A stretch of DNA of 59,900 nt from Mucilaginibacter kameinonensis. Its GTDB lineage: Bacteria; Bacteroidota; Bacteroidia; Sphingobacteriales; Sphingobacteriaceae. Each line of letters opens with the position of its first letter. The first letter of the stretch is position 1. Positions 1-7,584 of the stretch are shown one piece after another. The position numbers and the translations under genes are program-made. The stretch is from contig NZ_RCWZ01000009.1 of NCBI RefSeq assembly GCF_003675385.1, forward strand, positions 1-59,900, read 5' to 3'. The notes below the pieces were generated by a model, which made no database searches, was not told the DNA's origin, and was given only the letters and a program-made list of their open reading frames with translations.

Positions 1-77
1 CGGTGGTCGCCCCAAAATAAAACCTGATTTCTGTTTGTTAATAAAAGGTCAAAGCCTTTGCCAATACTCTGCGCGTA
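1..77. repeat. Terminal overlap (left copy)
   Basis: These 77 bases are repeated without mismatch at 59824-59900. A direct repeat at both contig ends whose length matches a common assembler k-mer is the signature of a circular molecule, not of a biological terminal repeat. The reading frame of traO runs smoothly across the joined ends, which supports circularity. Confidence 0.93.
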
Positions 78-419
78 TTCTAAACCAAGCTGCGGGGCTG
101 CAACAAACTTTTGAGTTGTCGAACCGAGGCCCGCTCCGAGCCTAAATCTGACTGCCGTATTGCCACTTCTAAACAAAACGGGCTTAAGGACAAATCCCCC
201 CATAATAGTTTTAATATCATGGTTCTTGTAATTTTGGTAGTATTCACCAAAAATTTCATTTTGATTAAAATACCTCGTACTGATATCAAAGCTGATCGTA
301 CCGGTATAAGCGTTTTTAGCGACCCAACCGCCTTGCAAGCTGAAAAATTTTGTGCCGTTCTGCGCCCTAACATTTATGGCTGCCATAAACATAAAGGCAA
401 AAAATAATACCTTTTTCAT
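1..419 (-). CDS. traO: TraO-family conjugal transfer protein (N-terminal part, cut by contig end)
   Basis: The start ATG at 419 overlaps the traN stop (TAATG). Read across the circular junction into 59823-59772, the protein is 156 aa. It opens with a signal peptide (about residues 1-19, cleavage after VRAQ) and continues as alternating strands typical of a small outer-membrane barrel. The C-terminal pattern (LLL.NR...LWGD....IG...GI) resembles Bacteroides TraO, and its place directly after traN agrees. In the family TraO is thought to sit in the outer-membrane part of the mating channel; its exact role is not known. The family call is from memory of related proteins, without an alignment. Confidence 0.75.
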   Translation of the reverse strand, partial: MKKVLFFAFMFMAAINVRAQNGTKFFSLQGGWVAKNAYTGTISFDISTRYFNQNEIFGEYYQNYKNHDIKTIMGGFVLKPVLFRSGNTAVRFRLGAGLGSTTQKFVAAPQLGLEYAQSIGKGFDLLLTNRNQVLFWGDH

Positions 420-1279
420 TATAGGGTATCTGCGTTAAGTACATCTGAATAATCAAGCTGTAAGGTGATCACACGGCCTGAAATTTGTTTTTCCGTAAGT
501 TCAATAGCTAAAACTTTGTTATCTGGAAATGTGAATTTTTTGAATGCAAAAACGTTACGGTATTTTCTTTTAAATGCTGATTTATCATAAAGCTGATAAG
601 CTGGTTTAATTTCAACCGATTGTACGTTTGTAGCCTTGGTAATGCGCTTATCATCGATCTTAAACCTGAACTCGTCCACATCGTATTTAAGATTAGTATT
701 ATTTGTGTACGTCACATCAATAAAAACATAATCGTCTACAGTATATATGTTATTCACCTGGGCATCCATTCCGTAGGCTGACGAACGGATTGCATGTGTT
801 TTCGTACCTTGCTTTAATGCTTGTAAAGCATAATTATGAAGATCGTTTTGTGACATAGTAATGTTGCCGACATCTAACGGATTGGTGTTTTGTGGCTGAA
901 TTTCTATCTGCGTCTGAACGCTATCCTGGTTGTTTGTATACCACACATCGTATTGACCAATGAACTTTTCACCGACAACGGTAACTATCCCCAGGCTGCG
1001 GTTAACGAAGCCGTATTGCTTAATACTATCAGGTATAAATTTTAAACGTAAAACGTTTTTAACGGGCAGGTCGCCCAACATGCTTTTGGTGGAAATATCC
1101 GCGTATTGGATTGGCTCGGGTGAGACAAAATGCAATGATACACCGTCTGTTATATAAATCTTTTTAAGCTTACTCTTTTGTAAGGTGCCGTCCTTGATTT
1201 TTTCCTGTGAGTAGCCTTTAGAAGCTAAAAGGGAAACGATTGATAATAATATAAGTATCTTTTTCATGTGGCTTTGCAT
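419..1279 (-). CDS. traN: TraN, VirB9-like conjugative transfer protein
   Basis: This 286-aa protein of the DUF4138/TraN family has an N-terminal signal peptide (hydrophobic residues 8-22, likely cleavage near YSQ). Its beta-rich body carries the family pattern EPIQYADIST...GDLPVKNVLRL. TraN is the VirB9-like component that joins the TraM scaffold to the outer membrane. The first ATG overlaps the traM stop; a second ATG four codons later gives a cleaner signal peptide and may be the real start. It is embedded in the tra operon between traM and traO. Confidence 0.88.
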   Translation of the reverse strand: MQSHMKKILILLSIVSLLASKGYSQEKIKDGTLQKSKLKKIYITDGVSLHFVSPEPIQYADISTKSMLGDLPVKNVLRLKFIPDSIKQYGFVNRSLGIVTVVGEKFIGQYDVWYTNNQDSVQTQIEIQPQNTNPLDVGNITMSQNDLHNYALQALKQGTKTHAIRSSAYGMDAQVNNIYTVDDYVFIDVTYTNNTNLKYDVDEFRFKIDDKRITKATNVQSVEIKPAYQLYDKSAFKRKYRNVFAFKKFTFPDNKVLAIELTEKQISGRVITLQLDYSDVLNADTL

Positions 1280-2529
1280 TAATAGGTTTGTTGTTTTTCT
1301 TTTAATTCGTCAGGGTCAATTAAGTACACGAACGTGCTGTATTTTAACTTCGCTTTGTTTTGTCGGATAAGCTTTGATACCGCTGTAGATGTTGAAGTAA
1401 ATAACTTTGAAAGGGCGCTCATGTAAAGTTGATTTGCACTTGATGGGTCTTGCTGCATCTGAATACTTGAACCCAAGTCGCTAACTTCCTTAGTGAATGC
1501 TCGAAAAGCAGATGCGGGTACATATAACCCCTGCATACCGTCTAAATCATAGAGTTCTAATTTGACCGGCAATATTTTATCTTCGGTCATAACAGAGGTT
1601 ACGGTTAGTTTTACCCGTTGGGCATCAAACCCCGATATGAGTGCATAGATGTAGGTGCCTTTCTTTATCAAGTGTTTTCCGGCCTTGATATCCTCCAATA
1701 ACCTGATACGCACCCTTGAACCGGCATAGCCAGTTACAGTCTGATCTATGATCGCCTTGATAAAATCATTCTTTTTCTCAACTTGAACCGTATTAAACGC
1801 ATCGTTTAAATTAGAGGCTTTAGCAACATCAAGTTTAGGCAGCTTCACTACTTCCTTATCGACTTTATTTAGTAATTCCTCTTTTTGTTTTTGGGCTTTA
1901 TATTCGGGGTCGTTCGCCTTTCCAACGCTATCAATTACCTTCATTTGCTCCCGGAATAAAGACATTGGATCGTCGTATTTTTCTTTAGCAGATGGTGCGC
2001 TCGGTTGTGGATGGCCTGTGCCTCCTGTGCCTTTTAAATTAGATAAGGCATTAGCCAATTCTTTATCTTCTTTACTTAATGAATTGCCGTTGTCCCGATT
2101 TTCATATGCTGACATGCTTTGCGGGATGGCATTTCGCCCTCTGCCTGAATAACCACTACGGCCCGATGACACCGGTGTATTATACTTTTGTTTATATGCG
2201 GCCTCTACACTGTCCAGGACGTATTTCTCGCGTTCGTTATAGTGGCCCTTCAAGTCTGTGGTAGCTGTAGGGTCTTCGTCTAATGGATTTACGGCGGTAT
2301 ACCCATCCCCTTTTTTATATTGATCTTTAAAAGCATCAAGCTTATCAGCTAAATCCTTCTTTTTTATATCATCCGAAACGCCTGCAACGTTCGATTGTAA
2401 TTCGGGTTTATTTTCAACCACCTTGCCCTTTTCCTTCGTAAAGGATAGAGCGCAAAAGTTGAAAAGGAAAACAAATGGCAGTATAATTAATGGAATGATA
2501 TACTTTGGTTTTTTAAAATCTATTGTCAT
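1279..2529 (-). CDS. traM: TraM, VirB10-like conjugative transfer protein
   Basis: About 416 aa. A short cytoplasmic N-terminus is followed by one membrane segment (about residues 10-32), a long low-complexity periplasmic linker rich in Gly, Ser and charged residues (about 40-230), and a C-terminal beta-barrel-like domain (about 255-410) with the TraM/VirB10 pattern VTGYAGSRVRIRLLEDI and KKGTYIYALISGF. TraM spans the envelope and links inner- and outer-membrane parts of the transfer channel. I chose the ATG at 2529, which overlaps the traL stop as TGATG; an in-frame GTG lies one codon upstream. The traN start overlaps its stop. Confidence 0.9.
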   Translation of the reverse strand: MTIDFKKPKYIIPLIILPFVFLFNFCALSFTKEKGKVVENKPELQSNVAGVSDDIKKKDLADKLDAFKDQYKKGDGYTAVNPLDEDPTATTDLKGHYNEREKYVLDSVEAAYKQKYNTPVSSGRSGYSGRGRNAIPQSMSAYENRDNGNSLSKEDKELANALSNLKGTGGTGHPQPSAPSAKEKYDDPMSLFREQMKVIDSVGKANDPEYKAQKQKEELLNKVDKEVVKLPKLDVAKASNLNDAFNTVQVEKKNDFIKAIIDQTVTGYAGSRVRIRLLEDIKAGKHLIKKGTYIYALISGFDAQRVKLTVTSVMTEDKILPVKLELYDLDGMQGLYVPASAFRAFTKEVSDLGSSIQMQQDPSSANQLYMSALSKLFTSTSTAVSKLIRQNKAKLKYSTFVYLIDPDELKEKQQTY

Positions 2530-2978
2530 CACTTCTTTTGATTAAGGGTTTTACTTCTCATGGTTGGTTCCAACTGTTGAATAGCTTTTTCTAAAAAGAG
2601 CGTATCATCATGGGATAATTTGGGCTTTTTCAACACTACCTCGACCTGCTTTCGCAAGTCGTTCAAATTAGATATCCTTGTGCCCAGGTCAATGATCTGC
2701 CCTACACCGGTAGAAACCTCATTGCCTACATGTGTGGTTCCTTTTAATACATCAGGCATTTTTTCTTTCTGCCTTTGACTGGGCGTAAAAACCAAAAAGC
2801 ATATTATGCCTGAAAGAACGATCATCACAACCATTCCAATAAAAATTTGGTTCGGATAAGCCTGTAAAAATCTATTCCGGTTAGCTGCTGCCTGGTCAAA
2901 GTATTGCCCAAACTCCCGGCGTATCTCCTTTGCAACTGTTGCATCAGGGTCAACATTAGAACTGATTTTTCTGAACAT
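2529..2978 (-). CDS. traL: TraL-like membrane protein of the transfer channel
   Basis: 149 aa with a single membrane segment (about residues 46-65) after a basic cytoplasmic N-terminus, and a helical, charged C-terminal domain. I saw no catalytic motif. Its identity comes mainly from synteny: it lies between TraK and TraM, where Bacteroidota transfer operons carry the short protein TraL. The start lies inside the 3' end of traK (23-bp overlap) and the stop overlaps traM, so translation is probably coupled. Confidence 0.7.
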   Translation of the reverse strand: MFRKISSNVDPDATVAKEIRREFGQYFDQAAANRNRFLQAYPNQIFIGMVVMIVLSGIICFLVFTPSQRQKEKMPDVLKGTTHVGNEVSTGVGQIIDLGTRISNLNDLRKQVEVVLKKPKLSHDDTLFLEKAIQQLEPTMRSKTLNQKK

Positions 2979-3570
2979 TGCTTAAGTCTTTATTTTCAAG
3001 TGTTTTCCAGTTTGTAATTAAAACCCCATGCGAATTATTATCGCTGCGCGGTATATCTTTAAGGTTACCGGTCGTGATAAGTGATCTTGTGACGGTTGAA
3101 CTTCTTCGGTCGATGACCTGCTTACCGTAATAGACAAAGCGCTTATTAATCATATCAAGCTGAATGCTATCGGTCTGTATAGTTAAAACTGAACTGGAAG
3201 ATAGAATTGAGTTAAAAAATCCTTTTTCTTTAAGGTTGTTGTATTGCAACATCCCTGATTCGTCAACCAGGTACATAGCCCGCTTCATTTGATATTCAAT
3301 AAATTTGTCATCAGGTGTGAGAGAAAAAAATATTGAATGAAATAAATCAATACTTGCCCGGTATTCAGCAGGCCGATTCAACTGCATATTGGTTTGCTTT
3401 GCCAAAATGGGGACATTGTTGTCCAATATGTAAATACTCTGACGCGCGTTGCTTACTTGCTTATAAGAAGAAATACAGACCACAACGCATATTATGATGG
3501 AAGTAGCAAAGCTTCCGAGGGCAATAAATAAGGACAGCCTTATTTTATTCTCTATGTTTTTGATTAGCAT
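2956..3570 (-). CDS. traK: TraK, VirB8-like inner-membrane transfer protein
   Basis: 204 aa: a short N-terminal cytoplasmic tail, one membrane helix (about 13-35) and a periplasmic domain of about 165 residues, the bitopic layout of VirB8/TraK proteins. VirB8-like proteins nucleate the inner-membrane complex and contact the VirB10 and VirB6 homologues. The gene starts 20 bp after a terminator-like hairpin (3590-3613) that separates it from traJ, so its expression may be set at that point. Confidence 0.82.
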   Translation of the reverse strand: MLIKNIENKIRLSLFIALGSFATSIIICVVVCISSYKQVSNARQSIYILDNNVPILAKQTNMQLNRPAEYRASIDLFHSIFFSLTPDDKFIEYQMKRAMYLVDESGMLQYNNLKEKGFFNSILSSSSVLTIQTDSIQLDMINKRFVYYGKQVIDRRSSTVTRSLITTGNLKDIPRSDNNSHGVLITNWKTLENKDLSNVQKNQF

Positions 3571-3589
3571 AAAATTTCGATTAAATAAA

Positions 3590-3613
3590 AAAGGCTTGAT
3601 AAATCAAGCCTTT
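3590..3613 (-). terminator. Intra-operon hairpin between traJ and traK
   Basis: An 11-bp perfect inverted repeat (AAAGGCTTGAT / ATCAAGCCTTT) with a 2-nt loop. On the minus strand it is followed by a T-rich stretch, the form of a rho-independent terminator. It sits between the traJ stop (3635) and the traK start (3570), inside what otherwise reads as one operon, so it could act as an attenuator that lowers expression of traK to traO, or as an mRNA-stabilising end. Confidence 0.7.
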
Positions 3614-3634
3614 GAATGTGTTTATGTTAAAGCA

Positions 3635-4795
3635 TTATTTTAAAATTGCTTTGGAAGCAATTCGGGCAACTTGTGAGCCGGTTCGCGCTGCGGTAGATGT
3701 TGCAGAAGAAATACCGGAAGTAGAAATAATCCAGGTACTGATACTTGGTACTGTAGTAATGGCAATTGCGCCGACTAAAAAAGCAACGATAACAAGCCCA
3801 AAACTCAAAATCCCATTACCGGCAAACCATGCCATCTTTTCCATTGCATCACCGGTTGTTCCCGTTAAGGATTTATACTTATCGATTTCTACGCCGAGGG
3901 AATATTTTTGAAGCATTCCAACTATATAAAGGATTAGATACGCTACTCCTACATACAAATTAACGGATATAAAACGGGCAACCCATGTGCTAAATGCATC
4001 CCTATAGGCCGGTAAAACGCTTACAGCTACAGAAAACGGCCCAAGTATAACTAAGACTGTAGAGTAGATAATTTGCAGCATAAAAACGATATAAACGCAA
4101 ATTCGCAAAATCCATATCGCGATTAATTCCAAAGCCTGTGTAACCAATAATTGTAAGCTGGTTTGCATTCGGATTTTCATTTCAACGATGGGGTTATAGA
4201 TGTTATCGGCAAAGAAACCTTTAACACTTTCAACTATTTGCTTACCCACGCCCTGATTGGTGTCTTTAGCCTCGTCCGCTGCTATTTCTGTTTTCGCCTG
4301 AAAGGTCATTAATTGATCGCCTACCTGTATCATCAGTCCTGCCCTTTCAAGCCGCATGGCGTTAATTTCGTCCTGTTGTTCTCCAAACATGGCCTCGGCC
4401 TTTGCAGCAACTAAGTCGGTAGGGTAGGCAAGCACTCTACAAAAAACACCCCACCACATGATAACCATCATCAAACCAAATGGCCTCAAAAGCGGCATTA
4501 TTTCTAACTGCTTATCACCAGACATCATTTCATATGATTTTATAGAGAAAAACATTAGCATAAAAATACATGCTAACCCCTGTGCATCATAGATAAAAGC
4601 CGCAAAGTTACCAAAGGCATAATCACGCATTCCTTCAAAAAACTTCATTACTGGCCGGTCGTAAACATCGTTTCCCTGTAGGAAGCCAATTGCATCCTTG
4701 TACTGATCAGGCGGGACAGGCGTTTGCGCTTTTACACCCAAACTAAAAAATACCCCGACTATCAGGATAAGTAACATTATATACTTTTTCTTCAT
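3635..4795 (-). CDS. traJ: TraJ, VirB6-like polytopic membrane protein
   Basis: 386 aa with a cleavable signal peptide (1-23, ending VKAQ) and about six further membrane segments (about 70-90, 103-125, 205-245, 248-270, 285-305, 325-350), plus a soluble loop around 130-190. This matches the TraJ/VirB6 family, which forms the inner-membrane part of the DNA translocation path. The start overlaps the stop of the upstream gene (ATGA). A strong hairpin follows the stop. Confidence 0.87.
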   Translation of the reverse strand: MKKKYIMLLILIVGVFFSLGVKAQTPVPPDQYKDAIGFLQGNDVYDRPVMKFFEGMRDYAFGNFAAFIYDAQGLACIFMLMFFSIKSYEMMSGDKQLEIMPLLRPFGLMMVIMWWGVFCRVLAYPTDLVAAKAEAMFGEQQDEINAMRLERAGLMIQVGDQLMTFQAKTEIAADEAKDTNQGVGKQIVESVKGFFADNIYNPIVEMKIRMQTSLQLLVTQALELIAIWILRICVYIVFMLQIIYSTVLVILGPFSVAVSVLPAYRDAFSTWVARFISVNLYVGVAYLILYIVGMLQKYSLGVEIDKYKSLTGTTGDAMEKMAWFAGNGILSFGLVIVAFLVGAIAITTVPSISTWIISTSGISSATSTAARTGSQVARIASKAILK

Positions 4796-5586
4796 GGCTT
4801 AAGTGTTTTACGGTTTTTTAATATTTCGTTCATTCGATCATCCTCGCTTTTTGTTGAGCCGCTAAAAAGATCACCGGCATTTTGGTTTTTATTTTTCATT
4901 TTGGCCTGGTAATCCAACATCGTTTCCGCCATTGATAGCTTATACTTCCAGTTGTCGGCCAGCTTTCTATGCTCCAACATAATGCGGTGATACAATAAAA
5001 TGCGCTGTCCCCGGTCGATATCAACTCGCTTTGCATTTTCATATCGCTCTTTCAAGCTGTTCATTTCTGTTAAGTACCAATTATATGCGCCACTTTCAGC
5101 CATATATTGAATGACATTAGCCGGTACGTCTTTAAAGGCATTTCCTACAATATCATCTAAAGGGGATAACTCTTTTTTATAGAAAAGTATGTATAGTGGG
5201 TCTGTTGCTGAAACGGTGCCAGAGTAGTTTGCGAACTCCGCAATAGCAGTATTTCTTAAGGTGTCGGATTCCTTTTTATAATAGTTATTCGTAACCTGCA
5301 TGGCCGCTGCCAAAGCAAGCCGTTGGGTTTGTTCACCACCGGCACGAAGCGGGCGTAAATCCGGCCCATTCTTATAGCCAAGGTGTAGCAACCATGTGAG
5401 CGAATAAGCATAATAGGAATTTGGTTTATACCATTTAAATTCAGGTGTAAACTTGTTTTTATCCCATTGCTTATATACCATTCGCTCTTCCTGATTGATA
5501 ATTGCCTGATCATGTATTATCCCTTGACCAAAGCAGGAATAGCCGATTCCTGCAAACAATATGAGTAGATAGATAGATTTGTTCAT
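4792..5586 (-). CDS. Secreted transfer-operon protein, divergent VirB5-like paralogue
   Basis: 264 aa with a signal peptide (1-20) and a helical body. It is the last of four adjacent genes whose products are secreted, helical and end in a similar short tail; here the end reads DDRMNEILKNRKTLKP. The position before traJ corresponds to TraI/DUF4141-like genes in related elements, which are compared with VirB5. The stop overlaps the traJ start by 4 bp. Function inferred from context only. Confidence 0.6.
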   Translation of the reverse strand: MNKSIYLLILFAGIGYSCFGQGIIHDQAIINQEERMVYKQWDKNKFTPEFKWYKPNSYYAYSLTWLLHLGYKNGPDLRPLRAGGEQTQRLALAAAMQVTNNYYKKESDTLRNTAIAEFANYSGTVSATDPLYILFYKKELSPLDDIVGNAFKDVPANVIQYMAESGAYNWYLTEMNSLKERYENAKRVDIDRGQRILLYHRIMLEHRKLADNWKYKLSMAETMLDYQAKMKNKNQNAGDLFSGSTKSEDDRMNEILKNRKTLKP

Positions 5587-6248
5587 TACTTTATGATTTG
5601 ACGTTTGCGTAATATATCATCCATGATGGCATCATCTTTTGATACGTATTGGCGATAGGGGTTAAGGCTTTTAATGATTCCGCGCTCTTTTGCCCAATAC
5701 ATATTTTGCCATATTCCATACGCAAGGGCATTCATTATTTGTAATTCATTGACGACCTTTCGTATGAGTTCATCCCGAACATTATAATTCATCATTAGTT
5801 CCTCTTTTTGCTGTAAGACTACTGTTGAAACTTCGGTAACGATTTTGATTCCCCTGTCTCTCATTTGTTGTGTTGCAGACTGGGCGAACAACATTAATTC
5901 GGGATTATCCTTTGCCAAATCAAGTGCCTGATTGCTATATTTTGTTATGCTGCTGATCAGGGTGCTCAATTGCTTAATTTGGATGCCATCTTTTAACGCC
6001 TCGTTAACCTCCGTTAAAGAGCGGTGTATCATGGTTTGAACCAATGCCACACTTGAAAGATTAACAGCAATATCGTCCGTGTTTTTGTGGATTTGTTCAA
6101 GTGAATTATGGTAATTTATTTCGGCGGCAAGCCTTGTGGCTGCGTTTGAATTAACAATTTCCAAATGCCCAGGGTCAAAAACGATTCTTTGGCTATAGCT
6201 GACTTTTACCCAGAAAAGCGAAACTATGAGTAGATACACCGGCTTCAT
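5586..6248 (-). CDS. VirB5-like secreted transfer protein (paralogue)
   Basis: 220 aa, signal peptide about 1-19, then predicted long helices. The C-terminus (SLNPYRQYVSKDDAIMDDIL) aligns closely with that of the gene at 6902-7567 (SLNPFQGYVNIDQQIMDDIL), so the two are paralogues. They probably correspond to TraI/DUF4141-type proteins of Bacteroidota conjugative elements. The start codon shares 4 bp with the upstream stop and the stop touches the downstream start, so these genes are translated as a coupled set. Confidence 0.65.
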   Translation of the reverse strand: MKPVYLLIVSLFWVKVSYSQRIVFDPGHLEIVNSNAATRLAAEINYHNSLEQIHKNTDDIAVNLSSVALVQTMIHRSLTEVNEALKDGIQIKQLSTLISSITKYSNQALDLAKDNPELMLFAQSATQQMRDRGIKIVTEVSTVVLQQKEELMMNYNVRDELIRKVVNELQIMNALAYGIWQNMYWAKERGIIKSLNPYRQYVSKDDAIMDDILRKRQIIK

Positions 6249-6895
6249 TTGGCAAGGGTTTTGGCATTAGCCATTATTTGGTTGACAATGCCCATTTCCT
6301 GATTAACGTACCCCGAAAACGGGTCTGTGCCTCGGCTTTTAATAACTGCTGCTTGTAATGACCGGGCCACACCGCCTGACAAATAAGATATAGTCTTTAA
6401 TTCGTCAATGATAAATTGAAACAAAATCCGGCGGTCGCTTACCTTCATTTGGTTGATGTCGCCAATGGTAGCACACAACCCGATTAGATAATTAACAAGT
6501 GAATTTGCCCGTTGTACAAAAATGACCTCACTATCCATAGCAACGGGTATTAATACCGGGTCGCTTTGAGCGTAGGTAACGATTACCTGTTGCTGTTTGA
6601 TAATTTCTTTTACAAGGGGGGTAGCGCTGATTCCAATATTTGCAGCATCAAAAACAATACTCATTTTGGCGAAGCGCTCCTGTAACGTTCTATATTTGGA
6701 TTTTAAGGTTGTGGTTAAGCTGCGGTTGCTCGCTTCGATGGCGGTTGATTTTCCCTGTTCATCTTTGGCAGCAATTTGCTTTTTGTTTTCTGTTTGGCTA
6801 TTGTCAACCAATTGGTGCAATAAAGGCACATTCAACTGCGCCTTAGCCTGTAGAGAGATACCCCCCACAAGCAACATAAATATAATTCGTTTCAT
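6245..6895 (-). CDS. VirB5-like secreted transfer protein (divergent paralogue)
   Basis: 216 aa with a signal peptide (1-19, cleavage after AKAQ) and a helical body. The C-terminal stretch (DPFSGYVNQEMGIVNQIM) matches the tail of its two neighbours but has lost the basic RKxxK ending (ANAKTLAK instead). It is therefore a member of the same tandem family, with more divergence. It overlaps the next gene by 4 bp. Likely a periplasmic or surface component of the mating apparatus; the specific role is unknown. Confidence 0.62.
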   Translation of the reverse strand: MKRIIFMLLVGGISLQAKAQLNVPLLHQLVDNSQTENKKQIAAKDEQGKSTAIEASNRSLTTTLKSKYRTLQERFAKMSIVFDAANIGISATPLVKEIIKQQQVIVTYAQSDPVLIPVAMDSEVIFVQRANSLVNYLIGLCATIGDINQMKVSDRRILFQFIIDELKTISYLSGGVARSLQAAVIKSRGTDPFSGYVNQEMGIVNQIMANAKTLAK

Positions 6896-6901
6896 ACGGC
6901 A

Positions 6902-7567
6902 TTATTTTAAGTACTTGCGTTTATTAAGTATATCATCCATGATCTGCTGATCGATATTTACATAGCCCTGGAAAGGGTTTAGTGAACGCAACACACCTCG
7001 CATTTGGGCGTAATACATTGCCCGGTACATGCCATAGGTCAATGATCTTAGGATTAGCATTTCGGTCAACACTTTATTTACGAGTTTTGCGCGTTCCCCG
7101 CTATCCATCAGGTTGTCACCTCCACCTTTCAAGGCAAACTCGCTGACCTCTAAAGCTAATTTTGCAGCACGTGTATAAAAATAATTGGCCTGTTCTTGGG
7201 CAAACACAAGCAATACTGGGTTTTTTGCTGCAACGGCTAACCCCTTGTTGATATCATCTGTCATGCCGATGGTGATTCTTGATATTTCCTGAACATCTGC
7301 CAGGTTCGTTAGAATTGAAGATACCTGCGAAAGCCCCTTGTAAATTTTTGATTGCATATCATTCACTATCCCTAACTGGCCGGTAACGGCAAGCTGCCCC
7401 TGCTCAACAAGTGTTAACTTGTCTTTCGTGGTGTTTAACTGGGAATTTATAATTGCAGCATGCGCTACCTGGGCAGCGGAAGTTACCGGGTCAACATAGA
7501 GTACCTGGGCTTTAACAATGCTTCCTATAAGACATAGTAAAAGCATTAATAAAATTTTTGCTTTCAT
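6902..7567 (-). CDS. VirB5-like secreted transfer protein (first of the tandem set)
   Basis: 221 aa with a signal peptide (1-20, cleavage after VKAQ) and a mainly helical mature part, the architecture of VirB5-like minor pilus proteins and of TraI (DUF4141). The tail QQIMDDILNKRKYLK defines the motif shared by the four genes in this cluster. The gene begins 17 bp after the TraG ATPase, the place where VirB5-like genes occur in related operons. Confidence 0.66.
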   Translation of the reverse strand: MKAKILLMLLLCLIGSIVKAQVLYVDPVTSAAQVAHAAIINSQLNTTKDKLTLVEQGQLAVTGQLGIVNDMQSKIYKGLSQVSSILTNLADVQEISRITIGMTDDINKGLAVAAKNPVLLVFAQEQANYFYTRAAKLALEVSEFALKGGGDNLMDSGERAKLVNKVLTEMLILRSLTYGMYRAMYYAQMRGVLRSLNPFQGYVNIDQQIMDDILNKRKYLK

Positions 7568-7584
7568 AAATAAATGGATTATGA

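Noticed and set aside
80..407. Open frames on both strands at the left end
   Set aside because: They are shadows of traO, which reads through here in another frame and across the circular junction.
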